64,000 nucleotides of DNA from Lineus longissimus (taxonomy: Eukaryota > Nemertea > Pilidiophora > Heteronemertea > Lineidae): contig NC_088308.1 of assembly GCF_910592395.1 (NCBI RefSeq), positions 13,161,001 through 13,225,000 of the forward strand. Reading direction: 5' to 3'. Below are positions 34,018 through 45,200 of the stretch, in pieces. Numbering within the stretch: the first letter of the stretch is position 1; each line of letters begins with the position of its first letter. A program made the position numbers and the translations under genes. The notes under the pieces were generated by a model. The model did no database searches and was not told the DNA's origin. It saw only the letters and a list, made by a program, of their open reading frames with translations.

Positions 34018-34884
34018 ATGGAGAGTCAAATGAAAGGACAGATATTTAACGATAACTATGGTACGGTCAATGTTTATCAGTATCCTGTTTATCAGTATCC
34101 TGTTAATCGGTATCCTGATAATCGGGAGCCGGTTAATCGGAAACCGGTTTATCAGTATCAACCAGTAGTTTCAGGGCCTACATTTAAATGTGTTAAGTGC
34201 GGTGTAACAAAACCTGAAAGTGAATTTGATAAGAACAGAAGAGGCAATTTACTGGATTATTGTAAATCATGTGGTTCCACGTTAACCAAGAAATGCGGTA
34301 AATGTGGAGAAGTGAAATTACTAAGTGATGGTGAATTCGGTAAAGAAGGAAAAAGACGTGAATGTAGAGCTTGTTTCAATTCATACTACAAAGGTTATCT
34401 TGATAAGAATGGTAATAGAGACAGTCATAAAGTCAGAGTTGATCTAAACAAAATAGCCAAAGGTGAGTGCCCTGATAACTCGGAATTACATCTAGGTTGT
34501 TCCAATGAGTTCTTCATGGATTGGTTAGACTACCAAAGGGGTCTATCTGCAATAGGACAAAGTCCTGAGAACAGAGTTAGAATAGGACAAAGTCCCGAGA
34601 ACAGAGTTCGAATAGTAGATGAGGAGTTGGATCATGTTCTACCAATCAAGGAATTCAAAGATCATCCAGAACTGTGTTACTCTTGGTTTAACATTCGACC
34701 AATGTCTAAAACACAAAACAGGCAGAAGAGTTCCACAGTCGACTTGAGTATTTTTAAAGAGCAATTGGGCCGCTCATTTAACTTTATGATCAATAAGCGT
34801 AATGAAAACTGGTTTGACTATCGAGACCAAAACGTGATTAACGAGTGGGAAAGGATAAGAAACAAGTATTTCGGGATAGTTTAA
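34018..34884 (+). CDS. Zinc-ribbon HNH endonuclease-like protein
   Basis: A 288-residue intact ORF in TTTAAATGG context. The N-terminus has imperfect VYQYP/VNRxP repeats (residues about 18-48). Next come two zinc-ribbon units, CVKCG...YCKSCG and CGKCGE...CRAC (about 60-122), then LGCSNEFFMDWLDYQRG. A tandem repeat of IGQSPENRVR follows, then the HNH core EELDHVLPI (histidine of the metal site) and NIRPMSKTQNRQKSS. Similar HNH proteins occur in large DNA viruses and in the older relics here. The role, for example in genome processing or host DNA cleavage, is not established. Confidence 0.75.
   Translation: MESQMKGQIFNDNYGTVNVYQYPVYQYPVNRYPDNREPVNRKPVYQYQPVVSGPTFKCVKCGVTKPESEFDKNRRGNLLDYCKSCGSTLTKKCGKCGEVKLLSDGEFGKEGKRRECRACFNSYYKGYLDKNGNRDSHKVRVDLNKIAKGECPDNSELHLGCSNEFFMDWLDYQRGLSAIGQSPENRVRIGQSPENRVRIVDEELDHVLPIKEFKDHPELCYSWFNIRPMSKTQNRQKSSTVDLSIFKEQLGRSFNFMINKRNENWFDYRDQNVINEWERIRNKYFGIV
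34549..34608 (+). repeat. 30-bp tandem duplication inside the HNH gene
   Basis: ATAGGACAAAGTCC plus the following 16 bases is present twice in frame with two differences, giving a repeated ten-residue IGQSPENRVR unit. The relics lack it, so it is a lineage-specific expansion between the N-terminal part and the HNH core. Confidence 0.85.
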
Positions 34885-34940
34885 CGATATGCTTCTACTT
34901 AATGATTTTCAGACATTTTCAGGTATCTTCCTCTGAATAA

Positions 34941-35228
34941 ATGAATAGAACTTGGGGTTACACAAAACGACCACGTAATTGGAAAGAAAGATTAGAACAA
35001 TTTCATAGAGAATTAGAGGCAGAAGTAGAGTCAAAGTTGGAGCCTGAACCCGAAACACCTTTAAACCCTGTTGGACCTGCTATGGTCGAAAAACCTGCTT
35101 GGCCAGAAAAACCTGCTGGGCCAGAAAAAACTTTAAAATTTAATGTACTTCAAAAACCTGTAGTGTCTGCAAGATCAACACTAAACAATAGAAATGACAG
35201 AACAACTGATTCTAGTTATTCCCACTAA
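34941..35228 (+). CDS. Small hydrophilic protein, unknown
   Basis: A 95-residue ORF in ATAAATG context. It has a basic N-terminus (RTWGYTKRPRNWKERLEQF), an acidic E/P-rich middle with repeated KPAxPEKPA units, and an S/T-rich end. I recognise no family. The length, start context and spacing (57 bp after the HNH gene, 4 bp before the next) suggest that it is real. Confidence 0.5.
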   Translation: MNRTWGYTKRPRNWKERLEQFHRELEAEVESKLEPEPETPLNPVGPAMVEKPAWPEKPAGPEKTLKFNVLQKPVVSARSTLNNRNDRTTDSSYSH

Positions 35229-35232
35229 TTAA

Positions 35233-35909
35233 ATGGATGGAGACAACAAGGTTTATCCAGATTTAAGTAATTTAAACTCTGAAATTCATTTAAACTCTGA
35301 AAGTCATTTAAACTATGAAAGGTCTGAAAAGCATATAGAAAGTAACCCTCAGGCTTTCAGACTACAACAAATATGTGAGGTTAAGAGTTTCTTAGAAAGC
35401 GAGATTGAATTTAGAAGAAAGATATTTTCAAAGTACAAAAAAGCATTTAGCATAATTACTGGCATTAGTCATAGTCTTAATTTTGTAAGCGTTGCGGCTG
35501 GCTCAGTTGGTGTGTCTGCATTGGCTGGTGTCATCACAGCACCAATAGGTTTTGCACTTGGTGGAGTGACCATTGGTAGCGCCATTATCTCCTCAGCCCT
35601 AAGTTGGAAGAAAAAGATATCCTGAAGAAAATTGAAAAACATGAGAAGATTGGAATGTTGGCAATTTCAAAACTTAACTCCATCAATGACCTGGTAAGTA
35701 AGGCCATGAGTGATTCGCACATTTCAACAGATGAGTTTACCTTGATTCTCAAAGAAAAGGAAAAATACATTGCCATGAAAAATTCCATCAGAAAAAAACA
35801 GAGGGAGGCAAGTTCAGCTGTTGATGTGGAATCTTTAAAGAAGACTTTTTTAGAAGAAGGAAAAAAACTGGCACAAACAGAGATGATAGAGAAACTGAAG
35901 TCACAGTAA
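35233..35909 (+). pseudogene. Membrane protein of the Polinton, frameshifted
   Basis: ATG 35233 (ATTAAATGG) opens 130 codons. A polar N-terminus with an HLNSESHLNYE repeat precedes FRRKIFSKYKKAFSIITG and a glycine/alanine-rich hydrophobic stretch (about residues 85-125). The frame stops at 35623-35625. A second frame, open from 35604, continues with KIEKHEKIGMLAISKLNSI, VSKAMSDSHISTDEFTLIL and a charged helix to 35907-35909. The overlap and continuous sense point to an indel in the GAAGAAAAAG run near 35608-35617. Proteins of this type (basic helix, small-residue membrane segment, helical tail) recur in invertebrate Polintons; the function is unknown. Confidence 0.65.
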
Positions 35910-36013
35910 TGGTGTTACCAATGATTAATCACCATTATCACTATTACCCTCAACCATTATCGGTACCACCGTTATCGCCATCAGCACCACCGATGTATGT
36001 TGAAAATGTCTGA
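35909..36013 (+). CDS. 34-codon ORF with overlapping PSAP and PPxY motifs
   Basis: The ATG at 35909 overlaps the previous stop (TAATG), as in coupled starts. The peptide is rich in H, Y and P and ends with SPSAPPMYVENV. In this stretch a PSAP motif and a PPMY motif overlap. P(S/T)AP and PPxY are the classical late-domain motifs by which viral proteins recruit ESCRT-I and NEDD4-type ligases. Short proline-rich ORFs can show them by chance, so this is a candidate only. It is followed by a TGAAAATGTC tandem repeat. Confidence 0.35.
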   Translation: MVLPMINHHYHYYPQPLSVPPLSPSAPPMYVENV

Positions 36014-36041
36014 AAATGTCTGAAAATGTCTGAAAATGTAA
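36001..36041. repeat. TGAAAATGTC tandem repeat
   Basis: Four near-perfect copies of a 10-bp unit, the last being TGAAAATGTA. The first contains the stop codon of the 34-codon ORF. Confidence 0.9.
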
Positions 36042-36256
36042 TTTAATAATTTTTGTTATCCTAAATAGAAATGGTTGATAAAAATGAGAAAATACATTGT
36101 TCAACATGCAACAAGGAGATATCATACAGCAATCTTTCAGCACATAGGAAAACCAAAGGGCATCAAAGAATGGAAGGGCACCAAAGAATGAAAGGCCATC
36201 AAATGGAGTTAACAAGCCAGTCAGACTCGAGTTCTCGTTCACTGTGTTTACCTAAC

Positions 36257-37165
36257 TATGGGCGGTTATTACCGCAAATAAAGACAAACCAAAGCAAAGA
36301 CACTTGTGTAGCATATCAAGGACACGTAGATTGATACTCCTATGTGTGCCACATCAAAGACATCTGGACCATACACCACATCAAAGATAACGATGCGAAG
36401 TCAACAGGCGGCGCCACCGTCTTGGGAAAAGTAAAAACGATTTCGACAACTATAGGTTTTTGTTGATATAAGCGACTATTTTTATTTTTATAATCATTTT
36501 TTTCTCGCAGTGAAATTTTTATTAATTGATTCAACTTCAATAAGTTAAATGAGAAGAAAAATAAATATCTCGACTTGAAAAAAAAAATTAATTTCAAAGT
36601 TTTTTTCTTGACTTGAAAAAAAATATCTTGACTAGAAAAAAATCATTTCGACTAGAAAAAAATCATTTCGACTTTTTGAAGCAAACGGCTTGCCATAGGA
36701 GAGAGGTGGCAAATAACAACAACGTCAACAGGCAGCGTACGGCCGCCAGCAATCTACAGTGGCGCCGCCTGTTGACTTCGCATCGTTATCTTTGACGTGG
36801 TGTATGGTCCAGATGTCTTTGATGTGGCACACATAGGAGTATCAATCTACGTGTCCTTGATATGCTACACAAGTGTCTTTGCTTTGGTTTGTCTTTATTT
36901 GCGGTAATAACCGCCCAGGAGTATCAATCTACGCGTCCTTGATATGCTACACAAGTGTCTTTGCTTTGGTTTGTCTTTATTTGCGGTAATAACCGCCCAG
37001 GAGTTGCAGTCTACGTGTCCTTGATATGCTACACAAGTGTCTTTGCTTTGGTTTGTCTTTATTTGCGGTAATAACCGCCCAGGAGTATCAATCTACGTGT
37101 CCTTGATATGCTACACAAGTGTCTTTGCTTTGGTTTGTCTTTATTTGCGGTAATAACCGCCCATA
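36257..37165. mobile_element. Foldback DNA transposon (909 bp) inside the polymerase gene
   Basis: The ends are TATGGGCGGTTATTACCGC and its mirror GCGGTAATAACCGCCCATA. The left arm (36257-36416) pairs with 36763-36916. Flanking direct repeats CCTAAC (36251-36256 and 37166-37171) mark the target duplication. The right side carries an 82-bp tandem array. The core (36430-36690) is A/T-rich with AAAAAATCATTTCGACT repeats. There is no coding capacity, so it is non-autonomous; the superfamily is not clear. Confidence 0.88.
36835..37162. repeat. 82-bp tandem array, four copies
   Basis: Units start AGGAGT at 36835, 36917, 36999 and 37081. Each ends with the hairpin-forming GCGGTAATAACCGC. They differ at only a few bases. 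The array is an expansion of the right terminal repeat of the foldback element. Confidence 0.95.
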
Positions 37166-38528
37166 CCTAACCCTATTCTACTACAAGATACCAAGAAACT
37201 TGAACTACAGGACAAAGTCCGATTCGAGGCTAAGGAATTGGAGAGCATAAAGAATGTGAAGGATATCGAAGTGGTAAAAGAATTTGGTAAACCAGTTGTT
37301 TTCATTCGTTTAAAAATTAGCAAACCGGCAAAACACGTTTTCGAGTACAGAGGTAAACTGGAAGAAATTATCTTCAAGCTAACTGATTACCATCATAAAA
37401 TAAGTATTTCAGTTAAAGCTGAATTTGACAGTTCTGGCGAAAAGGCTATCTATCCTATTCAATCTCCAATGGAAAGCATAATTTCAAGAAACCAGTCAAT
37501 TAATGCCCTAAACAGTCAATTGAACTACATAAAGGACGCGATTGAGGAACGATACTTCGAAGGAAGTGGCCTGAGTTTAAATGAAATGATATGTTCCTAC
37601 AAGAAATGTAAAGGCGGTCACTACACTAGTTTACCATTCAGAACTAAAGCTGTCATTAATGTTAAATCAAATGATGAGAAATGTTTTCTATGGAGTCTTT
37701 TGGCTGCCAAATACCACGACAGCATTTCGTGTGAGAGGCAAAAAGGTTTTAATGCAACAGAAATTAACCCCTACAAGATGTATGAAAATGAGATTAAGAT
37801 CAAATCATTTCCTGTGTGCGTTCAAAAGGATATCCCTAAGATCGAACAAGACAATGGTATCAAGATTAATGTGTTCAAGTAAGAGAACGAATGGGCTAAA
37901 AGCATTTATGCTGCAAAGCTGGAACCACTCTACCTCTCTAAGAACCACCATGATGATGATGTTATCGATGTGTTGTATTTCAAGGATCATTTCATGTACA
38001 TAAGAGACATAAATCTATTCTTCAAGACTGACAGGAATAGTGTGTTCATTTGTAGGAGATGCGTGAATTACTTTTACAAGAAATCTACACTAGAAAGACA
38101 TAAATTGAAATGTGGAAAACACGATTACTGTAAGATCAGTCTGCCTCAACCGAATAGTAAATGGTCACAACTTAAGTTTGAAAAGCACTCATTCAAGAAC
38201 AGAGTTCCCTTTGTAATCTATGCTGATTTCAAAGCGATAAGCACAACAGTCAATGATAATACAACTCAGACAGATACCACTAAAAAACTATTCAAACATA
38301 TTGCGTCAGCAGTTGGAGTTTACGTTCACTCTGACTACTCACAAATCTACCCCAGTGGGTATCTCTGTTACAGAGGTGCTGATGTAGTTGACGTTTTCTG
38401 TAACTGGTTACTCAGAATAGAAGAGACGTTCTCAACTCTACTGAAATACAACATTCCTCTCACCATGACAGACGAAGATTTGGTGAGATACTCACAAGAA
38501 ACAAAATGTTACTACTGCAATGAATTGT

Positions 38529-38585
38529 TAGGTGATTTAGGTGATTTAGGTGATTTAGGTGATTTAGGTGATTTAGGTGATTTAA
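38529..38585 (+). repeat. GGTGATTTA repeat within the polymerase gene, six copies
   Basis: Nine-base units encode six GDL tripeptides between the CYYC pair and the downstream DHNH-like part of the zinc region. The array keeps the frame. It is a microsatellite-like expansion within a conserved domain. Confidence 0.95.
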
Positions 38586-41426
38586 ATGATGACAGAGTTC
38601 AAGATCACAATCACTACAATGGAGAATACAGAGGTGCTGCTCACAAAGCTTGCAACTTGAACGAGAAGAAAGCCATGTTCGTTCCAGTGTTTTTTCACAA
38701 TCTCAGTAATTACGATGCTCACCTCTTCATCAGAGAATTGATGTCTAGGTCAAACAAGAAACTGAAGTTTCTTGCTAAAAACGCAGAAGAGTACATTTCA
38801 TTTGAGTTAGGTTGTTTTAAATTTTTAGACTCTTACAGATTCTTACAGTCTGGATTGGACAACATCACCAAATCTATGGAAGATGGTGACTTTAAGATAA
38901 CAAGGGAGTCTTATCCAAATCCTGACGTTTTTTAAACTATTGAGGAAGAAAGGATCAGTGCCTTATTCATTTACACATCACATGAAAGTTACAGTGTTAC
39001 TCACTTAGAGAAGTCTATGTTCTTTGATGAATTGAAGAATGAAATGGCGGATGATTCAGTTTACCTAAAATCCAAAGACATATGGGATCATTTCAAGATC
39101 AGAAATCATGGAGAGTTCATCCACCTGTACCTCAAAACAGACGTTCTTTTGTTAGCTGATTTATTCGAGAAATTCAGGGACGTTAATTTAAACAATTTCC
39201 AGATCGATCCTTGTCACTGCTATTCAGCACCTGGCTTGACCTGGTTAGCCGGATTGAAACACACAGACATAAACCTCGAACTTCTTACCGATACCGATAT
39301 CCTACTTACTTTTGAAAAGGCAATAAGAGGTGGAATTTCAGGTGTGATGGGAACAAGACATGTCAAGGCAGATGAACACCACAAACTACTCTACATAGAC
39401 GCAAATAATCTCTATGGCTGGGCAATGATGGAAAGTCAGCCTTACGGCAGTTTTCAAATGTTTGACGATACCATGATCAAAGCAAACATAACTTATCAGG
39501 ATATCATGTCAATTCCTAAAGACAGTGAAGTAGGATATCTTTTCGAAGTAGATTTAGGTTATCCAGAGGAAATCAAGTTCAAGTCAAAGAACTTTCCATT
39601 CTGTCCAGAATCGCTTTTCATAGACGACGACGAATTAAGTCCTTACCAGAAAGAGTTACTTGGTGACGAGAAGAGGTCAAAGGTAGAAAAATTGATCCTC
39701 ACACAGAAGGACAAGACCAACTACATCGTGCATTACAGACTTTTACAGTTTTACTTAAATCAAGGAATGATACTAAAAAAGGTCCATTCTTTCATCAGTT
39801 TCAAACAATCAAAGTGGTTGAAATCATACATCGACTTCAACACAAAAAAGAGGATGGCTTCTACTACTGATTTCGAGAAAGATTACTTCAAATTAATGAA
39901 CAATGCTTTCTACGGAATGACATGTGAAAACGTAAGGAACAGAGTAGAAATTGAACTGGTGACAGATGGGGAAAGTGCCAAGTACTTCATGGCAAGTCCC
40001 AGGTTTTCATCGATTAACATCTTTGATGAAAGTAGCTCGGCAATTTGCATGAGGAAAACATCAATAAGGTTTAACAAGCCAATCTACATAAGAGCTGCAG
40101 TACTGGAGTTGTCCAAGCTGCTGATGTATGAATTCTACTACAACATACTTCAACCTCACTTTGGTGAGAAAAACCTAGAACTTCTTTATTTGGACACGGA
40201 TTCTTTCGTTTTAAAGATCAAAACAGACGATTTAACAGCAGACCTCAAAGGGTTAAAGGATCACTTCGACTTCAGTAATTACCCAAAGGATAATCCTCTT
40301 TACGACCCTAGCAAGAAGAAAGTGCCAGGCCACTTTAAGGATGAGCTTGGAGGAGACGAAATGATAGAATTTATTGCCTTGAGGAGTAAGATGTATGCGT
40401 ACAGAACCAAGACTATGTCTGGAGAGCAAGGCTCGACTAAAAATTCAGAAACAAAGAAATTGAAGGGAATCGCTAAGAATGTAGTGAATAAGTCTATTAC
40501 ATTTGATGACTACGTTGATTGTCTTGAAAACACTAAGACTTTTAATCACAAAATGCGTCATCTGAGGTCAGAAAAGCATCAAATGTATCTGGAAGAGATT
40601 GATAAGAAAAGCTTGAGTCCTTTCGATGATAAGCGTTTCATCTTAGAGGATGGCATCTCTACATTGCCTTTCGGCATTTACTATGAAAAATACATTGATT
40701 ACAGTGATTTAATGAATGTTTAACCTTAATTAAATAACATTAATTAAATAGAAATGGACTTCATAATTTTTGAGAATGAATGCGATGAAGCCATATTTGA
40801 GCTTAACTTAACAGACCCATTGAACATAAAATCAATCACTTTGAAATCGATAACTTTTTTCAATTCGTGGTGGACAAGCGATATTCTACCAGCGCGTGCC
40901 CAAGTATTCATGTTTCTTTACAAAGAGTTTAAATATGATAAAAAACTGAATGGAACCTTAATGGAACAGTGCATTGATGACCTTAACAATACACCCATTA
41001 AGTCGAAAGATGAATTTTGTTTGAATTTTTTAGATAAAGATTTTATCAGTGCAATAAAAAAAAAGACAATCTACATTTCCACTCTCTCGACATTTTAGTT
41101 TAAGTTCGTTTTGTGAGGGATGGCAAAAATACATAAAAGAAATTGGAATAAGCCATGTGAAAATTTACTGTGACAAAAATTGCCTAGTCCTTGAACTTAC
41201 AGAGGACAAGGACTTTCACCTTAATAACATACTTTATGGTATTGTAAATGTTACACCAGCTGCCAAAACATTCTCCTCAATCTTAACCAATGTGGTAAAT
41301 GAATTGTTCGGTTTCAAACAAACAAAATTTGAACAAAAAGGAAAATACTACTCCACCAAGCCACTTAACTTTTACAGAAAAGAACTATTCTTAAGATCAA
41401 ATTTGGTTGACAAAGCTAAGACCCTC

Positions 41427-42277
41427 TGTCGCGGGCGTGTACTCTAAACGGTTCTACCTTGAGGTTCACAGAATAAACCAACACAACTCTTCAGTTAAAA
41501 TGATATCAATCTATATAATTTGGCTAGTTCTTCACTGCGCCTTTAATTTCATACAGTTAATACGGAAATACACCTTGACTTACAAATATATCTTCTTCAC
41601 CAGACGAAACAACGGTATTCGACACGGACGCTTAACAAATCGAGACGAGACACAATGTGACTTCCCCACACAACGTAACTTTTGAACTCACCCGAAAATC
41701 CAGTGCAACTCCCTTTTATACTATGCAACAGAACCCCCCCCCCCGCAGAAATACGTCCCCCAACAGAACCCCCAAGGAAAAGCTATACAACCCCTTTAAA
41801 GATACGAAACTAAGACACCCCTTAAACATACGAACCCTCCAAAGGACCCCTATAAAACGACCCGGAAATATAACCAACCCGACGCGCTAACAATAATAAA
41901 CATTGGCACGTGGCCAACGTAGACGTCATACGGGAATTCCCTACGAATTTGCATGCCAACAATAGAATCCACAACGAGACTCCCGCCATGTTTGCTAGCA
42001 GAAGAACAAAATAACATGCGTGACGGCGAGAGACAAAATGACATATAAATACCGTTTTAGCTGCAAGACTCATAGAACTTATATACAGACAGGTAAAGAT
42101 ATTATAATAGCCTAACTAGGACGCTAACAAAAGTAGTGTCATGCCTTTGCGAAACCGCTACGCGCCCGCAAAGCGCATGACCAAAACCCTAACAATCTAG
42201 CATACTAAACGATGTACACTGCACTCAACTACAATCCATGCATACATTAATACATTACGAATATACAAAACGCCACA
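41427..42277 (-). repeat. 3' LTR of the gypsy element
   Basis: It begins TGTCGCGGGCGTG and ends CGCCACA on the plus strand. It is almost identical to 48395-49248. Differences include G/A near 41913, C/T near 42033, A/T near 42115 and A/G near 42186 and the C-tract at about 41735. Confidence 0.97.
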
Positions 42278-42284
42278 GAGGTGC

Positions 42285-45200
42285 TTAATTGTCTAGGTTC
42301 ATGTGATCTGACCACAATCCCCTCAACCACTCTCCGAATCTCTCTTTAGGCCGGGAGACTCGGCCACTCCTAGTAATTTGCACCTCATCAATGATTTCAG
42401 CTTTTTCAGCTACTAACTGAGGACTAACATTAATTTGCGCCTGACTTGTAATAATATTTTTATTTTTATTTCTCCCCTTATCTTTCCCAGGTGAATTGAA
42501 TAGAACTTCTGGTGGATCTGAATCCGCACTAAAAGGTGCTGAGTCCACTACTCCAGGTTGTTCACCTGACGCCCTAACTCCCTGTATTACCTCTGACGTT
42601 ATAGAATCAACCACCCCAGGTTGTTCACCTTGTGCTGGTTGATCTGAATTCAAAGTAACTTCGGACTCTGAAGTCCTACTGGGCTCAACAGTGAGCCAAC
42701 TGACTCCACTAGTACCCTTGTACCGTCTCAACCGATCTATATGTACCACCTTGGGTTTGCAACGTACAGTCTTCTGTACTCTATACACAACGTCATCTAT
42801 TTTATTCACTATCAGATATGGTCCCTCCCAATTCCTTTGCAACTTGGGTGACAACCCTTTCCTAGGTTTTGGGTTATACAACATGACCCACTCTCCCTTA
42901 CTCAGGGGTTCCCCTTTGACCTTGAGGTCGTAATTGTTTTTTGTCGTCTGGTGTTCTTTATTACCACCTCCCTAACTTTCTCATGGGCATAACTTAACCT
43001 CTCCCTCAACTCTTCAGCATAATAGGATTCAGGTTGCCCCACCACGTCTTCTTCTAGTCTATTGTCCAAATATAAGTCTATAGGCAACCGTACCTCCCTA
43101 CCCAACATCATCATGTTTGGTGTTTCCTGGGTGGTCTCTTGCACCCCAGACCGATATGCCATCATAACATAAGGGAGGTAAGAATCCCAATCGGTTTGCT
43201 TCTCAGACACCATAGTGGATAGCATAGTTAATAATGTAGAATTGAAACGTTCCACCAACCCATCAGACTGAGGTCTCAGCGGTGTTGTGCGAGTTTGGTG
43301 TACTCCCAATAGCCTTAAAGCCTCCTTATGTAACTTGGCCGTATACTGAGAGCCCTGGTCACTATGGCACAATCTAGGCACCCCATATCTACACATCACC
43401 TCTGTAACAATTTTATCCGCCACCGTGGTAGCTTCCATGTTTGGGATTGCAAATGCCTCTACCCATCTAGTAAAATAATCTGACACCACCAGAACATACT
43501 TCATTCCACCCTCAGTTTCTGGCAAGGGTCCCAACAAGTCGGATGCTATACGCTCCATGGGTTCACCAACCCTGTACTGTTTCAAAGGGGCTCTATTTTT
43601 CTTTGTCTTTTTACTAGCACAAATGTCACATTGCCCACACCAAGTCCTAATATCCCGAGCCATACCATGCCAATGGTATCTGAACTCAACCTTTGGCATT
43701 ACTTTTCGATATCCCAAGTGTGCCGCAGTAGGACTTGCATGTAAAGACAGAAATGCCGGTTTTCTCAACCGGGCTGGAAGCAAAACTTGCCATCTAATTT
43801 TCTTGCCATCATCTGACTCCCATTTTCTTTGTAATACTCTATTTCGCAAGTGTAATCGACCCCATTGCGCCCAGTAATGCTTCGCTCCAATACCTTTATC
43901 AGAGACATCTTCCCATTTTGGTTGAGGGAGGTTTTGCTCTTTGGCTGTCAAGATCCAAGCCAGATCCTTGTCTTCTAATTGATCTGACCTGATACCGTCC
44001 CAAGACCACCCTAAGTCATTACTTTCAGTCTGGCTATCCGCCGGACTTTCACTCGGTATCCATTGTTCCCCTTGCGCACTGGTGCCCGCAACTACACCGT
44101 CATCCTGTACCGCAGGGTTACTGGTAACGGCTGTTGGTTCCTTTTCACTGGGTTTGGTTTGCAGTGCCCTTACCCCTGAACTTTCGCCTGAGAACAAGGT
44201 TTGACTCTCCTGGTCAAACCCCATCCTTTCACATTGCATGCAAGGACCTCTAGACATAGCATCGGCATTATCATGGTTTTTACCAGCTCTAAACTGTAAC
44301 TTAATTTTATACATTGACAACGTTGTCAACCACCTAGCCGTCTGCCCCTCTAGGGTTGCCTTTGTCCCCAGAATCCAAGCCAACGAGGCATGATCATACC
44401 TCAAAATGAACTCTTTTCCGTACAAGTAATGCTTGAATTTAGTCACAAACTCGACCACAGCTAGCAGTTCACGCCTGGTTACACAATAATTTCTTTCTGG
44501 CTTACTGAGTACCCTACTGCCATAGGCAATAACCTTCTCCTCACCCCCCTGGATCTGTGAAAGCACACCTCCTATGCCATAGGCCGATGCATCAGTATCC
44601 AGTACAAAAGTGTCTCTGTTGTTTGGGTATGCCAACACTGGTGCTGAACACAATCTTTGCTTTAGTGTCTGAAAAGCCTCCTCACACTCCTCATTCCAGA
44701 TGAAAGGTGTATTTTTCTCTGTGAGGTTGTACAGTGGCTTGGCAATAGAACTGAAGTTCTTTATAAATTTACGATAATAAGATACTAAGCCACAAAATGA
44801 CCTAACTTCAGTTGGTGATTTAGGAGTTTTCCACTCCATTACCGCCTTGACCTTGCCCTCTTCAGTACCTAACCCCTTTTCTGACACCTCATGGCCCAAA
44901 AACACCACACTTTTCTTTAACAACACACACTTCCTAGGCTTAAGCTTGAGCTTGGCCTTCTGGAGCCTCTCAAAAATTATCTCGAGGCGCTCTACACTTT
45001 GCTCAATCGTTGTGCCCCAAGATATAAGATCATCCAAGTAAATCAACACAATGTCAAACGTCAGACCAGCCATAACCTTCTCCATTAATAACTCAAAGGT
45101 GGCAGACCCCTGAATTATGCCAAATGGCATAACTTTGAACTGCAAAAGCTGATTTTTCCCTGTCGAAAATGCAGTTTTTTGTCGGTCCGATTCAGAATCA

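Larger units (their letters stand above)
36071..40723 (+). pseudogene. polB: Protein-primed type B DNA polymerase, split by a foldback insertion and broken
   Basis: This enzyme copies the linear element from a terminal protein primer. The 5' segment 36071-36256 (start context TAAATAGAAATG) encodes a C2H2/U1-like zinc finger, CSTC...HRKTKGH. The frame resumes at 37172 after the foldback element and one target copy are left out, for about 1245 codons in total. Further on come a zinc-binding CYYC...HNH-like...CN region (38508-38660), the exonuclease start near 38215, CYSAPGLTW, motif A with D at 39398, motif B KLMNNAFYG (near 39890) and motif C YLDTDS (D at 40193). Breaks are a TAA at 37880-37882 and a pair of opposite frameshifts around 38928-38975 that create the stop at 38933. 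In the first exonuclease motif the expected DxE reads D-F-K (38224-38232), a lost catalytic acid. The length fits the family. Confidence 0.9.

Noticed and set aside
34018-34884. HNH gene as a homing endonuclease in an intron or intein
   Set aside because: It is a free-standing gene in TAAATG context with relatives at similar positions in the relics, and no host gene is interrupted by it.
36835-37162. Regular 82-bp direct repeats that might suggest a CRISPR-like array
   Set aside because: The units are contiguous, with no unique spacers, and are part of the terminal repeat of a foldback transposon in an animal genome.
37238-37882. A separate short gene before the polymerase
   Set aside because: Starts only at a TTG and is in the same frame as the rest of the polymerase; the TAA at 37880 is a nonsense mutation.
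41407-41890. ORFs inside the gypsy LTR (also at 48354-48861)
   Set aside because: LTR sequence repeated at both ends; no protein similarity and they cross the LTR border.
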